DNA of 24,860 nucleotides from assembly GCA_002427815.1 (NCBI GenBank), contig DIZF01000089.1, positions 1-24,860 on the forward strand, read 5' to 3'. This stretch comes from Ramlibacter tataouinensis (GTDB taxonomy: Bacteria > Pseudomonadota > Gammaproteobacteria > Burkholderiales > Burkholderiaceae_C). Below, in pieces: positions 14,358 to 22,421 of this stretch (position 1 is its first letter; each line of letters starts with the position of its first letter). Position numbers and translations under genes: made by a program. The notes under the pieces are model-generated. The model ran no database searches, was not told the DNA's origin, and saw nothing but the letters and a program-made list of their open reading frames with translations.

Positions 14358-15601
14358 GCCGATTGCGCTTGCGCCATGCCCTGGGCGCAGGCGAAAGCGC
14401 TGGCCCAGGCCCACTGGAAGTTGTAGCCGCCGAGCCTGCCGGTCACGTCCACCACTTCGCCGATGAAGTACAGTCCCGCCTGCGTCGACTCCATCGTTTG
14501 CGAGGAGAGATCGCGCGTGTCCACGCCGCCGGCGGTCACTTCGGCTTTCTTGTAGCCCTCGGTTCCAGTCGGCACCAGGGTCCAGCGCGACAGGCCATCG
14601 GCCAGCGCAGCCAGGGCCTTGTCGGAAGCCTCGTTGATCGGGCGCTGCCAATCCGCCTGCTGCCCCACCCAGGTATCGGCCAGCCGCGCGGGCAGCCAGG
14701 CGGCGAGCTCGTTGGCGATGAGCTTGCGCGAACCGGCCTTGGCCCGCAGCAGTTCCTCCAGCAAGTCGGTGCCCGGTGCGAGATCGATGCGCAGGGGCTG
14801 TCCCTCGCGCCAGTAGCTGGAAATCTGCAGCACGGCCGGGCCGCTCAGGCCGCGGTGGGTGAACAGCAGGTCTTCGTGAAACGCGATGCGGTTCTTCTTC
14901 TCGCCGGTTTCGATCGCGACCGGCAGCGACAGGCCGGCCAGTTGCGCATACGGAGCCCAGCTCGGCCCATCGAAGGTCAATGGCACCAGGGCGGGGCGTG
15001 GCGTGACGATGCGCAGAGCGAACTGGCGCGCGATGCGGTAGCCGAAATCGGTGGCGCCGATTTTCGGAATCGACAGGCCGCCGGTGGCAATGACCAGGTT
15101 CCGTGTCAGTACCGGTCCGCGATCCGTCACGAGTTCGTAGCGCGCATCGGATGTTGTGCCGCCGGGGCTGGCCCCAAGAGGGTTGACGGCGCTGACGCTG
15201 CAAGGCTGCCAGCGCACGACGGCGCCGGCCTCGCATTCGCGCAGCAGCATCTGGATGAAGTCCTCCGAGGAGCGGTCGCCGAACAGCTGTCCCTTGTGCT
15301 TCTCATGGAAGGGGATGCCGTGGCGCTGCACCAGGGCGACGAAGTCCTGCGGCGTGTAGCGCGACAGGGCGGAGCGGCAGAAGTTCGGGTTGTCGCCCAG
15401 GAAGTGCCTGTGCGGCGCGCGCGGGTCGAGATCGCGATTGGTGAAGTTGCAGCGCCCGCCACCCGAGATGCGAATCTTCTCGGCCACTTTCTCGCTGTGA
15501 TCGACCAGCAGCACCTTCAGCCCGAGCTGGCCTGCCACCCCGGCGCAGAACAGGCCGGCCGCTCCGGCGCCGATGACGACGACGTCGAAGTACTGGGTCA
15601 C
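14354..15601 (-). CDS. NAD(P)/FAD-dependent oxidoreductase, BaiN/HI0933 family
   Basis: This 415-residue flavoprotein belongs to the HI0933/YhiN/BaiN family. FAD-binding motifs are VVVIGAGAAGLFCAGVAGQL at the N-terminus, KIRISGGGRCNFTNRDL, LVIATGGLSIPKIGATDFGY, and near the C-terminus GLYFIGEVVDVTGRLGGYNF. The start is probably GTG 15601, which has AAAGG 6 nt upstream; a TTG at 15616 would add five residues. Family members include a bile-acid 7-dehydroxylation reductase in clostridia, but in proteobacteria the reaction is unassigned. Its TAG overlaps the kinase stop (shared CTAG). Confidence 0.92.
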   Translation of the reverse strand: MTQYFDVVVIGAGAAGLFCAGVAGQLGLKVLLVDHSEKVAEKIRISGGGRCNFTNRDLDPRAPHRHFLGDNPNFCRSALSRYTPQDFVALVQRHGIPFHEKHKGQLFGDRSSEDFIQMLLRECEAGAVVRWQPCSVSAVNPLGASPGGTTSDARYELVTDRGPVLTRNLVIATGGLSIPKIGATDFGYRIARQFALRIVTPRPALVPLTFDGPSWAPYAQLAGLSLPVAIETGEKKNRIAFHEDLLFTHRGLSGPAVLQISSYWREGQPLRIDLAPGTDLLEELLRAKAGSRKLIANELAAWLPARLADTWVGQQADWQRPINEASDKALAALADGLSRWTLVPTGTEGYKKAEVTAGGVDTRDLSSQTMESTQAGLYFIGEVVDVTGRLGGYNFQWAWASAFACAQGMAQAQSA

Positions 15602-15686
15602 TTCAGCCTTTCGCAAACAACCCGGGGGCAGAGGGCGGGGCGTTGCCGGACGTGGTTGGCTTCTTTCATGGGCGAAGGATTCGGCT

Positions 15687-16187
15687 TCAGCGCCGGCCTC
15701 CCCGGTGGCGATCCGCCTTCAGCGTGACCGGCGTGGCCCGCACCAATGCTTCCGCCGACTGGGTGAGGATGTGGAGCGCCTGATCGAAAGTTGCCAGCTG
15801 ATCTGGAGTCAATGCCGCCAGCACGGCCTTGTTGATGCGCACGATCTGCGGAAGCACTTCTTCATAGAGTTTCCAACCTGGCTCGGTGATGGCGATCTGG
15901 GCCCGGCGGCGGTCGTTCGGCAGCTCGATGCGCGCCAGCAGGCCCTGGGTCACCAGCTCGGTGATGGCGCGCGACACACGGGGCCGATCGAGATGGGCAA
16001 TCGCAGCCAGTTCCGAAGGTGACATGGGGCCGTGCAGCGCTACCAGGCCCACCAGACTCCACTCACGCCTGGAAACCCCGTAGCCGCCCTCGAACAGCCG
16101 GATGCCGGGGGCGCTGCTGAGGGCCAGCAAGCGCGCCAGACGATAGTTCAGCAGTTCGTCGAGCCTTTTCGGTTTCTCCAGCGACAT
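15687..16187 (-). CDS. MarR family transcriptional regulator
   Basis: This 166-residue winged-helix repressor-like protein has the MarR layout: an N-terminal dimer helix (DELLNYRLARLLALSS), helix-turn-helix MSPSELAAIAHLDRPRVSRA with recognition helix ITELVTQGLL, then the wing IELPNDRRRAQIAIT, and C-terminal dimer helices. ATG 16187 starts the gene. It is divergent from the hydrolase gene at 16308 over 120 bp that hold an inverted repeat, so it most likely controls that hydrolase and the downstream binding protein, and itself. It precedes the flavoprotein gene on the same strand after 85 bp. Confidence 0.92.
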   Translation of the reverse strand: MSLEKPKRLDELLNYRLARLLALSSAPGIRLFEGGYGVSRREWSLVGLVALHGPMSPSELAAIAHLDRPRVSRAITELVTQGLLARIELPNDRRRAQIAITEPGWKLYEEVLPQIVRINKAVLAALTPDQLATFDQALHILTQSAEALVRATPVTLKADRHRGGRR

Positions 16188-16222
16188 GGATCAGCATAGA
16201 CCTCAGGGTATTCACCGGACGT

Positions 16223-16239
16223 AGTTGTTTTCTACAACT
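16223..16239. promoter_or_regulatory. Inverted repeat, likely MarR operator
   Basis: AGTTGT-TTTCT-ACAACT is a perfect repeat with 6-bp arms and a 5-bp centre, placed 35 bp upstream of the MarR start and 68 bp before the hydrolase start. Size and position fit a MarR dimer site controlling both divergent genes. The assignment is inferred from position only. Confidence 0.55.
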
Positions 16240-16307
16240 GTTGGTGTGGATCTTAGACTGCTTGGGGCGACGTCACCCAGGGGTGAGAGGCGTTGAAGGA
16301 GCAAAGA

Positions 16308-17999
16308 ATGAAGGTCGGACAGGATTGGCGCAGCCAAGTTTCGCAACCGCAGTACGGTATGACCGTGCAGCGCGACGTGATGATCCGCACCCGCGACGGC
16401 ACCCGCGTCGCGTGCGACGTGTACGTCCCCGACCAGCCCGGCCGCTATCCGGCGCTCCTGTCCTATTCCCACTACGGCAAGGACCTGCAGCGCGTCGCCG
16501 GCAAGCGCGCACCGCTCAGTCCGCTGATCGGCAACGGTGGTCTGGAGGCGGGCGATTCGCAGTACTTCGTGAGCCGCGGCTACGTGCATGTGATCGCGGA
16601 CGCCCGGGGTTCGGGGGACTCCGAGGGCGAGTACTGCTACCAGGGACCCAAAGAGCAGGAAGACGGCTACGACATCATCGAATGGATGGCCGGGCAGTCC
16701 TGGTGCGACGGCAACTGCGGCATGCTGGGAATGTCGTACTTCGCCGTGATGCAGTACATGGTGGCGGCGCAGCAGCCTCCCCACCTGAAGGCGATCGTGC
16801 CCTACGAAGCACTGACCGACCGCTATCGGCAGAGCGTCTACCACGGCGGCCTGCTCAACGAGGGCTTCTGGCACCAGTGGTGGGGCCATGTCTGCGTCGA
16901 CGGCATGACGCCGCTCAGCTATGCGCGGCTGCCCCAGGAGGAGATCGACCGCCGGGTGGCCGCGTTGATGGACAGCCCCGAGGTGCGGCGCTCGCCCTAC
17001 CTGCACATCCAGCTCAAATACCCGCGCAAGAACCCGCTGCTTTTCGACTGGCTGCTCGAGCCTTTCGACGGGCCGTTCTACTGGGAGCGTTCGCCCTATC
17101 GCATGTTCGACCGCATACGCATCCCCACATTCCTGGTGACGCGCTGGACCAGCTGGGCCGTCCACCTGGCGGGCGCCTTCGAGGCCTATGCCGGCATCGA
17201 CGCGCCCAAGAAACTGCTGTTGATGGAAACGCCGTCGCGCATGGGGCCGCTGCGGCCGTGGACCGACCACCACGACCTCATCCTGCGCTGGTACGACCAC
17301 TGGCTTAAGGGCAACGACACTGGCTTCATGGACGAGCCGCCGATCGAGCTGCTGATCAAGGGCAGGGATGAATATCGCTTCGAACACGAGTGGCCCCTGG
17401 CGCGCACACGCTGGACCCGGCTGTACCTCGGGCCGGGCGGTTCGCTGTCGCAGACGCCATCCACACAGGCCGGCGAGTTACAGTTCCAGAACGACCCGGA
17501 CCTGCCGCCCGGCCAGTTGCCGCCGGCTGTCACATTTCAGACCGAACCGTTCCCCGCCGACCTCGAGGTGACCGGGCCGGTCGCGTTCAATTTCCACGCG
17601 ACGCTCGACCAGAGCGATGCCACCTGGATCGCCACGTTACGGGACGTGGCGCCGGACGGCACCTCGCGCCCGCTCACCAAGGGCTGGCTGCGCGCTTCGC
17701 AACGCGAGCTCGATGAGGAGGAGTCCAAGCCCTACCGCCCCCGACAGAAGCACACACGCAAGGAAGAGCTGCGACCCGGGCAGAGCTATGCCTACGCCGT
17801 GGAAATCCGGGAGGTATCCAACCTGTTCCGCGCTGGGCACCGGCTGGCGCTCGACATCCGCGGCCAGGATTCGACGGCCGAAGACCCGATCTGGGTGCAC
17901 ACCTGCAATGCCCTGCCCACCCGGCACGCGGTTCAGTTTGGCGGCACCCATGATTCCTTCTTGTTGTTGCCGGTGATTCCGGAAAGAGGAGACCAATGA
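16308..17999 (+). CDS. CocE/NonD (X-Pro dipeptidyl-peptidase S15-like) hydrolase
   Basis: This 563-residue protein has an alpha/beta hydrolase domain, a cap, and a C-terminal jelly-roll domain. Early motifs are MIRTRDGTRVACDVYVPDQP and DARGSGDSEGEY. The nucleophile is Ser143 in GMLGMSYFAVMQ. RWYDHWLKGNDTG (327-339) and DEPPIELLI follow, then the beta domain (TGPVAFNFHATLDQSDATWI). The usual acid-bearing GWYD motif reads RWTSW (279-283), so the triad Asp is not where expected; His321 or His322 might supply the base. The start is ATG 16308, with AAGGAG 6 nt upstream; TTG 16293 is less likely. No signal peptide. It probably cleaves an ester or amide; the substrate is unknown. Confidence 0.88.
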   Translation: MKVGQDWRSQVSQPQYGMTVQRDVMIRTRDGTRVACDVYVPDQPGRYPALLSYSHYGKDLQRVAGKRAPLSPLIGNGGLEAGDSQYFVSRGYVHVIADARGSGDSEGEYCYQGPKEQEDGYDIIEWMAGQSWCDGNCGMLGMSYFAVMQYMVAAQQPPHLKAIVPYEALTDRYRQSVYHGGLLNEGFWHQWWGHVCVDGMTPLSYARLPQEEIDRRVAALMDSPEVRRSPYLHIQLKYPRKNPLLFDWLLEPFDGPFYWERSPYRMFDRIRIPTFLVTRWTSWAVHLAGAFEAYAGIDAPKKLLLMETPSRMGPLRPWTDHHDLILRWYDHWLKGNDTGFMDEPPIELLIKGRDEYRFEHEWPLARTRWTRLYLGPGGSLSQTPSTQAGELQFQNDPDLPPGQLPPAVTFQTEPFPADLEVTGPVAFNFHATLDQSDATWIATLRDVAPDGTSRPLTKGWLRASQRELDEEESKPYRPRQKHTRKEELRPGQSYAYAVEIREVSNLFRAGHRLALDIRGQDSTAEDPIWVHTCNALPTRHAVQFGGTHDSFLLLPVIPERGDQ

Positions 18000-18961
18000 T
18001 GAGAATTCTTGCCCGTTTGGCTGGCTGGGCGCTGGCGCTCGGCTGCAGTGCGGCTCTGGCCCAGGGCTTTCCTTCCAGACCCTTGCGGCTGGTCGTGCCG
18101 TTCCCGCCGGGCGGCTCGGCCGACGTGCTCGCGCGTGTCGTGGGCGCCCGCTTGGCGACGGCGCTGGGCCAACCCGTGGTCGTGGACAACAGACCCGGCG
18201 CCGGCGGCATTCTGGGCGCGGACATCGTGGCCAAGGCGCCGGCTGACGGCCACACGCTGCTGTTCGCCAACACCAACATCGCGATCAACCCCAGCCTCTA
18301 CAAGTCCCTGCCGTACGACACGGCCAGTGCCTTCGCGCCCGTGGTCCTCATGGTCAAGGTGCCCAACCTGCTGCTGGTGGCCGACAACGTCAAGGCCACC
18401 AATGTGGCCGAACTGATTGCGTTGGCCAAGGCCGATCCGCATGCGCTCAACTACGCGTCCGCCGGCAACGGGACCTTTCCGCACCTGGCAGTCGAGCTGT
18501 TCAAGCTGGAGGCCGGCGTGTCCATCACCCATATTCCGTACAAGGGCGCGGCGCCGGCGCTGAATGCGCTCCTGGCCAAGGATGTGCAGGTGCTGTCCAA
18601 CGACCTGCTCACTGCCGTGCCCCACGTGAAGGCCGGCAAGGTGCGTGCGCTGGCCATCACCGGCAGCACGCGTTCGCCCGTCATGCCCGATGTGCCCACC
18701 ATGGCGGAAGCCGGCTTGAAGGACTACTCGGCTGTGGGCTGGCAGGGCATCATGACCACAGCCGGTACGCCGGCCGCCACGATCGCCCGGCTGAACACCG
18801 AGATCAACAAGGTGCTCGCGGATCCCGAATTGCGCGGTCAGCTGACCTCGCAGGGCCTGGAAGTCGTCGGGGGAACCGCCCAGCAGTTCGGGGAGTTCGT
18901 GCGCGCCGACACCGAGCGTTGGCGCGCGGCGGTGGAAGCCTCGGGCGCCAAGGTCGACTGA
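17996..18961 (+). CDS. Bug-family tripartite tricarboxylate transporter substrate-binding protein
   Basis: This 321-residue periplasmic binding protein has a signal peptide (MMRILARLAGWALALGCSAA then LAQG). Bug motifs follow: YPSRPLRLVV-like FPSRPLRLVVPFPPGGSADV, VVVDNRPGAGGILGADIVAK, and LNYASAGNGTFPHLAVELFK, plus MAEAGL and GIMTTAGTPAATIARLN. Bug proteins bind small carboxylates or aromatic acids. The ATG at 17996 overlaps the hydrolase stop (ATGA), with AGGAG just upstream; a second ATG lies at 17999. No TTT membrane subunits (TctA/TctB) are nearby, as is common for Bug proteins. Coupling to the hydrolase suggests it captures the same compound or its product. Confidence 0.95.
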   Translation: MMRILARLAGWALALGCSAALAQGFPSRPLRLVVPFPPGGSADVLARVVGARLATALGQPVVVDNRPGAGGILGADIVAKAPADGHTLLFANTNIAINPSLYKSLPYDTASAFAPVVLMVKVPNLLLVADNVKATNVAELIALAKADPHALNYASAGNGTFPHLAVELFKLEAGVSITHIPYKGAAPALNALLAKDVQVLSNDLLTAVPHVKAGKVRALAITGSTRSPVMPDVPTMAEAGLKDYSAVGWQGIMTTAGTPAATIARLNTEINKVLADPELRGQLTSQGLEVVGGTAQQFGEFVRADTERWRAAVEASGAKVD

Positions 18962-18968
18962 CGGCGCG

Positions 18969-18984
18969 GCGGCAGTGTTGCCGC
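18969..18984. terminator. Small hairpin between the Bug gene and cobA
   Basis: GCGGCA (18969-18974), loop GTGT, TGCCGC (18979-18984) form a perfect 6-bp stem in the 30-bp gap between convergent stops. No T run follows, so its role as a terminator is only suggested by position. Confidence 0.3.
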
Positions 18985-18991
18985 AGGCTGG

Positions 18992-19762
18992 TCACGCCAG
19001 GCGGGCGAAATGTGTTAGTGAGTTGCTGGCCGCTGCGACGCCGCTGATCACGTCGCCGACGACGATGACGGAGGGGCTGGCGAACTGCTCCTGATCGATC
19101 GTCATGTGCAGATTCCCCAGCGTGGTGACGGCCTGGCGCTGGTCCGGCAGGCTGGCCCGCTGGACCACGGCCGCCGGCGTGGATGCGGGCAGGGCGGTGA
19201 GTAATTCGTCCTGGATGTGCCCGGCACCGCTGACGCCCATGTAGATCACCAGCGTAAGCTTGGCGTCGCGCGCGGTCGCCGCCAGCAAGCGCCAGTTGGG
19301 CCCGTCGGCACCGCTGCGCGCATGGCCGGTGATGAACAACACACCATGGGCATGTTCGCGATGCGTCAGCGCAACTCCCAGCGCGCTCGCCGCGGCCAGG
19401 CCGGCGGTGATCCCGTTGATGACCTGGACCTCGACGCCCTCGGATCGCAGGTGCGCGACCTCCTCGCCGCCGCGGCCGAAGATGAGCGGGTCGCCCCCCT
19501 TGAGGCGCACCACGTTCTCGCCTTCGCGCGCGGCCATCACCATCAGCTTTTCGATGAAGGCCTGCGGCGTGCTCTTGCAGCCGCCGCGCTTGCCCACGTG
19601 GATGACGCGGGTGCCGGGCGCAGCCAGGGCCACGATGTCCCGGCCCACCAGGTCGTCGACCAGCAACACCGTTGCGGCCTGGATGGCTTTGACGGCTTTC
19701 AGGGTCAGCAGGTCGGGGTCGCCGGGACCCGCGCCTACGAGAGTGACTGTTCCTGGGTTCAT
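18992..19762 (-). CDS. cobA: Uroporphyrinogen-III C-methyltransferase (SUMT)
   Basis: This 256-residue enzyme methylates uroporphyrinogen III at C2 and C7 to give precorrin-2, the branch point to siroheme and cobalamin. Motifs in order: VTLVGAGPGDPDLLTLKAVK, TRVIHVGKRGG, VVRLKGGDPLIFGRGGEEV, GITAGLAAASALGVALTHRE, and VLFITGH. It is the single-function form without the CysG oxidase/chelatase domain. The start is ATG 19762, overlapping the ybiB stop by 4 nt. Such a gene usually supports assimilatory nitrite or sulfite reductase, but neither is in the window. Confidence 0.95.
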   Translation of the reverse strand: MNPGTVTLVGAGPGDPDLLTLKAVKAIQAATVLLVDDLVGRDIVALAAPGTRVIHVGKRGGCKSTPQAFIEKLMVMAAREGENVVRLKGGDPLIFGRGGEEVAHLRSEGVEVQVINGITAGLAAASALGVALTHREHAHGVLFITGHARSGADGPNWRLLAATARDAKLTLVIYMGVSGAGHIQDELLTALPASTPAAVVQRASLPDQRQAVTTLGNLHMTIDQEQFASPSVIVVGDVISGVAAASNSLTHFARLA

Positions 19763-20667
19763 GAAATGGCCTGGGCCAGATGCAAGATGTGTTCCACCTG
19801 CAGTGCGAGCGATGCGGGCACCGGTTTGCGCCCGTCCAGCACGTCCTGAATATAGGTCGCCGTGGTCTGCGCGTCGATTGCGGCGGGCAGGTCGGGCAGG
19901 GACGTGAGCGTTCCTTTCTGCCCTTGCTGCAATGGCACCCGCTGCCCGGCGATGAACCCGTCCATCTGCGGCAGCCGGCGCGCGTCCGCCACCACTTCGC
20001 CCTCGGTCCCGCGCAGCAACAGCGCAGTGGAACCCATCAACTCGAACACCGCCGCCATCGACGCCCCGTATTCCGGATGGGTGTAGCTGCCCACGATCAC
20101 GGCCGGACCGGCGCATGGATTCATGAGCTTGACCAGGCTGTGGCTGGAATTGCGCAGGCCGATGACGCGGCGGGCATCCAGCAGGCGCTTCAGGCCCCGG
20201 CTCAGCAGTTCCGTCGCAATGAAGGCCGCTTCGCCCGGCGCAATGGCCCGGACCTGCGGCAAGGGTTGGATTCCCAACGCCTGCAACACCGGCTGGACGG
20301 ACACGCGTCCCGATTCCGTGGCGGTGCCGTGGATCAGAACCGGCAGGCCGAGCCGCGCCAGCATCAGGGCCAGCAGCGGCGTAAGCACCGGCAGCTTGCG
20401 CGCACCGTTGTAGCTGGGTAGCACCACCAGCGGGCGCTCACCGGCCGGGACATGGTTCAGGCGCGCGGCGGTGGCGTCGAGAAAGCCGCACATTTCCTGC
20501 GCCGTCTCGCCCTTGATGCGCATCGCCAGGCAGAAGGCGCCGACTTCGAGGTCGCTCGCTGCGCCATCGAGCACCTGGCCGAACAGGTCGGCGGCCTGCT
20601 CGCGGCTGAGCGAACGCGCGCCCTGTTTGCCGCGGCCGATTTCCTTCAGGTACTGGCTGATGCCCAT
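19759..20667 (-). CDS. ybiB: YbiB-like protein (anthranilate phosphoribosyltransferase fold)
   Basis: This 302-residue protein has the TrpD-like fold of the YbiB (TrpD2) family, whose E. coli member binds nucleic acid and does not make tryptophan intermediates. Typical segments are SREQAADLFGQVLDGAASDL, EVGAFCLAMRIKGETAQEM, the LPSYNGARKLPVLTPLLALM block (in place of the TrpD GTGGD loop), GRVSVQPVLQALGI, VIGLRNSSHSLVKLMNP and GTEGEVVADAR. The canonical GTGGD phosphoribosyl-binding loop is absent, which supports YbiB. It is the first gene of a two-gene unit with cobA. Confidence 0.88.
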   Translation of the reverse strand: MGISQYLKEIGRGKQGARSLSREQAADLFGQVLDGAASDLEVGAFCLAMRIKGETAQEMCGFLDATAARLNHVPAGERPLVVLPSYNGARKLPVLTPLLALMLARLGLPVLIHGTATESGRVSVQPVLQALGIQPLPQVRAIAPGEAAFIATELLSRGLKRLLDARRVIGLRNSSHSLVKLMNPCAGPAVIVGSYTHPEYGASMAAVFELMGSTALLLRGTEGEVVADARRLPQMDGFIAGQRVPLQQGQKGTLTSLPDLPAAIDAQTTATYIQDVLDGRKPVPASLALQVEHILHLAQAIS

Positions 20668-20871
20668 CGCCGCATTGTCCTTGATGACTCATGACCTCGC
20701 GCTATTTGGCGAATGAAGCCTTGTTGGCCTGCGCGTGCCCCCCGAGCGAGTCGGGCGCGATCACGACGAGGCGTAGCGACTGGGAAGGCGTCATGCGGCA
20801 AGGCGCGCAAGAACCACGCCAGCATGGCCCCTGCGCCCGGGGTCAACCGGGGCTTCACCTAAACTCCTTGC
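20668..20871. other. Intergenic region between ybiB and tsaD with one small open frame
   Basis: This 204-bp divergent gap should hold promoters for ybiB (minus) and tsaD (plus), but no clear -35/-10 pair was found. On the minus strand a 30-codon frame starts at ATG about 20794 and reads MTPSQSLRLVVIAPDSLGGH, then AQANKASFAK and stop near 20705. Its start resembles the first strand of receiver-like domains, but it has no ribosome binding site and I cannot call it a gene; it could be chance or a relic. Confidence 0.3.
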
Positions 20872-21912
20872 ATGCTGATCCTGGGTATCGAGTCTTCTTG
20901 TGATGAAACGGGTGTTGCCCTGGTCGAGGCAATGGGCTCGGGCCTGCCCGTGCTGCGCGCCGACGCACTGCACAGCCAGATCGAAATGCACCAGGCCTAC
21001 GGCGGGGTGGTGCCCGAACTGGCCAGCCGCGACCACATCCGGCGCGTCCTGCCGCTGACCGAAGACGTGCTGGCGCGCTCGGGCACCCGCCTGGACCAGC
21101 TGGACGTGATCGCCTACACGCGCGGTCCCGGGCTGGCGGGTGCACTCCTGGTGGGCGCCGGCGTCGCCTGCGCGCTCGGGGCCGCCCTGGGCAAGCCGGT
21201 GCTGGGCGTGCATCACCTCGAGGGCCATCTGCTGTCGCCGTTCCTCGGCGGCGACCCGCCCCAGTTTCCCTTTGTCGCCTTGCTGGTCTCGGGTGGCCAC
21301 ACGCAGTTGATGCGGGTGGACGGCGTCGGCCGCTACCAGCTGCTGGGCGAAACCATCGACGATGCGGCCGGCGAAGCGTTCGACAAGTCGGCCAAGCTCA
21401 TGGGCCTGGGCTACCCCGGCGGACCGGCGTTGGCGCGCCTGGCCGAGCAGGGGGATCCGAAAGCCTTCAAATTGCCGCGGCCGCTGATGCACAGCGGCGA
21501 TCTCGATTTCTCGTTTGCCGGGCTGAAGACCGCCGTGCTGACGCAGGCGAAAAAGCTGGGTGCTGAACTGGAGTCGCGCAAGGCGGATCTGGCCGCCTCG
21601 ACCCAGGCTGCGATCGTCGAGGTGCTGGTGCACAAATCGCTGGGCGCGCTGGATCGCTCGGGACTGCAGCGGCTGGTGGTGGCCGGCGGCGTGGGGGCCA
21701 ACAAGGCCCTGCGCGCCGCACTCGAAGCCGGCTGCGCACGGCGCAACTGGCGGGTGCATTACCCGGAGCTGCACCTGTGCACCGACAACGGGGCCATGAT
21801 CGCGATGGCCGCCGCGATGCGGCTGGCAGCGGGTGTGCAAACCGGCGATCGCAGCTACGCCTTCGACGTGAAGCCCCGCTGGCCGCTGGCGGAGCTGTCT
21901 CGCCTTACTTGA
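20872..21912 (+). CDS. tsaD: tRNA N6-adenosine threonylcarbamoyltransferase TsaD
   Basis: This 346-residue essential enzyme transfers the threonylcarbamoyl group to A37 of ANN-decoding tRNAs, working with TsaB and TsaE. Signature motifs are LILGIESSCDETGVALV, EMHQAYGGVVPELASRDH, the metal site HHLEGH (114-119), LLVSGGHTQL, GEAFDKSAKLMGLGYPGGP, FSFAGLKTAV, VVAGGVGANKALR and CTDNGAMIA. ATG 20872 fits the family start (MLILGIESS). Its end overlaps the Hsp20 gene on the other strand by 8 nt. Confidence 0.97.
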   Translation: MLILGIESSCDETGVALVEAMGSGLPVLRADALHSQIEMHQAYGGVVPELASRDHIRRVLPLTEDVLARSGTRLDQLDVIAYTRGPGLAGALLVGAGVACALGAALGKPVLGVHHLEGHLLSPFLGGDPPQFPFVALLVSGGHTQLMRVDGVGRYQLLGETIDDAAGEAFDKSAKLMGLGYPGGPALARLAEQGDPKAFKLPRPLMHSGDLDFSFAGLKTAVLTQAKKLGAELESRKADLAASTQAAIVEVLVHKSLGALDRSGLQRLVVAGGVGANKALRAALEAGCARRNWRVHYPELHLCTDNGAMIAMAAAMRLAAGVQTGDRSYAFDVKPRWPLAELSRLT

Positions 21913-22285
21913 TCTCGATCTGCCGCGCGTTGCTGACCGGGGCCTTCTTGGCCAGGGTGAGGGTCAGCACACCGTTCTCGAGCTTGGCGGCGCTGGTGTC
22001 GGCATCGATGTCCTGGGGCAGCTCGTAAGCGGCCTTGAACGCTCGCTTGGCCTGCGCCCCGGTCTCGATGCGCACGATGGTGCCTTCGATGTTGATGGAC
22101 AGGTCCTCTCGCGCGACGCCGGGCAAGTCCAGCGTCACGGTCCAGGCCTTGTCGTCCTGTTGCACGTCGAAGCCGCGCGAAGCGTTGGTGAAGAACGCAT
22201 CGTTGACGAAGCGCTCGAAGCTGCGGTCGAAGGAACGGAACGCGGGAGACATCGCACGGGTGCGGACGACGGGGGCGAAAAACAT
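21905..22285 (-). CDS. Hsp20/alpha-crystallin family small heat-shock protein
   Basis: This 126-residue ATP-independent holdase chaperone is short for the family. The alpha-crystallin domain is clear: GFDVQQDDKAWTVTLDLPGV, AREDLSINIEGTIVRIE, YELPQDIDADTSAAKLENGV and LTLTLAKKAP, with the ENGVL motif. The N-terminal arm (PAFRSFDRSFERFVNDAFF) is reduced, and the tail ends ARQIEIK. The start is ATG 22285 with AGGAG at 8 nt. A sigma32-like promoter lies about 100 bp upstream, and the gene converges on tsaD. Confidence 0.95.
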   Translation of the reverse strand: MFFAPVVRTRAMSPAFRSFDRSFERFVNDAFFTNASRGFDVQQDDKAWTVTLDLPGVAREDLSINIEGTIVRIETGAQAKRAFKAAYELPQDIDADTSAAKLENGVLTLTLAKKAPVSNARQIEIK

Positions 22286-22380
22286 GGCGAACTCCTGGGA
22301 ATGAGGGCTGTGGATGCGAAACTACTCTGTTTCACGTCCGTTAGACTGCGCGGCTTTCAACCGTGATCACCGCATGCATT

Positions 22381-22410
22381 GCATGTGCGTGCGCTGACGG
22401 TCTTTTCAAG
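22381..22410 (-). promoter_or_regulatory. Sigma32-like promoter of the Hsp20 gene
   Basis: On the minus strand, CTTGAAA (22410-22404) matches the heat-shock -35 exactly. After 15 bp, GCACATGC (22388-22381) is a partial match to the CCCCATnT -10. A palindrome CATGCA-T-TGCATG (22373-22385) overlaps the -10 and could bind a regulator. The same 136-bp gap must also hold the promoter of the binding-protein gene at 22422, which I could not identify. Confidence 0.5.
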
Positions 22411-22421
22411 GGAATCCGAAA

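Noticed and set aside
11592..15236. A 1214-codon open frame on the minus strand opposite the histidine kinase
   Set aside because: Its translation has low-complexity Arg/Gln/His/Gly composition with no domain motifs, while the plus-strand frame shows a complete kinase. It is an antisense shadow of high-GC coding DNA.
16212..17387. A 391-codon minus-strand frame opposite the hydrolase
   Set aside because: No recognisable motifs, and composition typical of an antisense shadow; the plus-strand hydrolase is unambiguous.
20791..21840. A 349-codon minus-strand frame opposite tsaD
   Set aside because: No motifs and typical shadow composition; tsaD motifs are complete on the plus strand.
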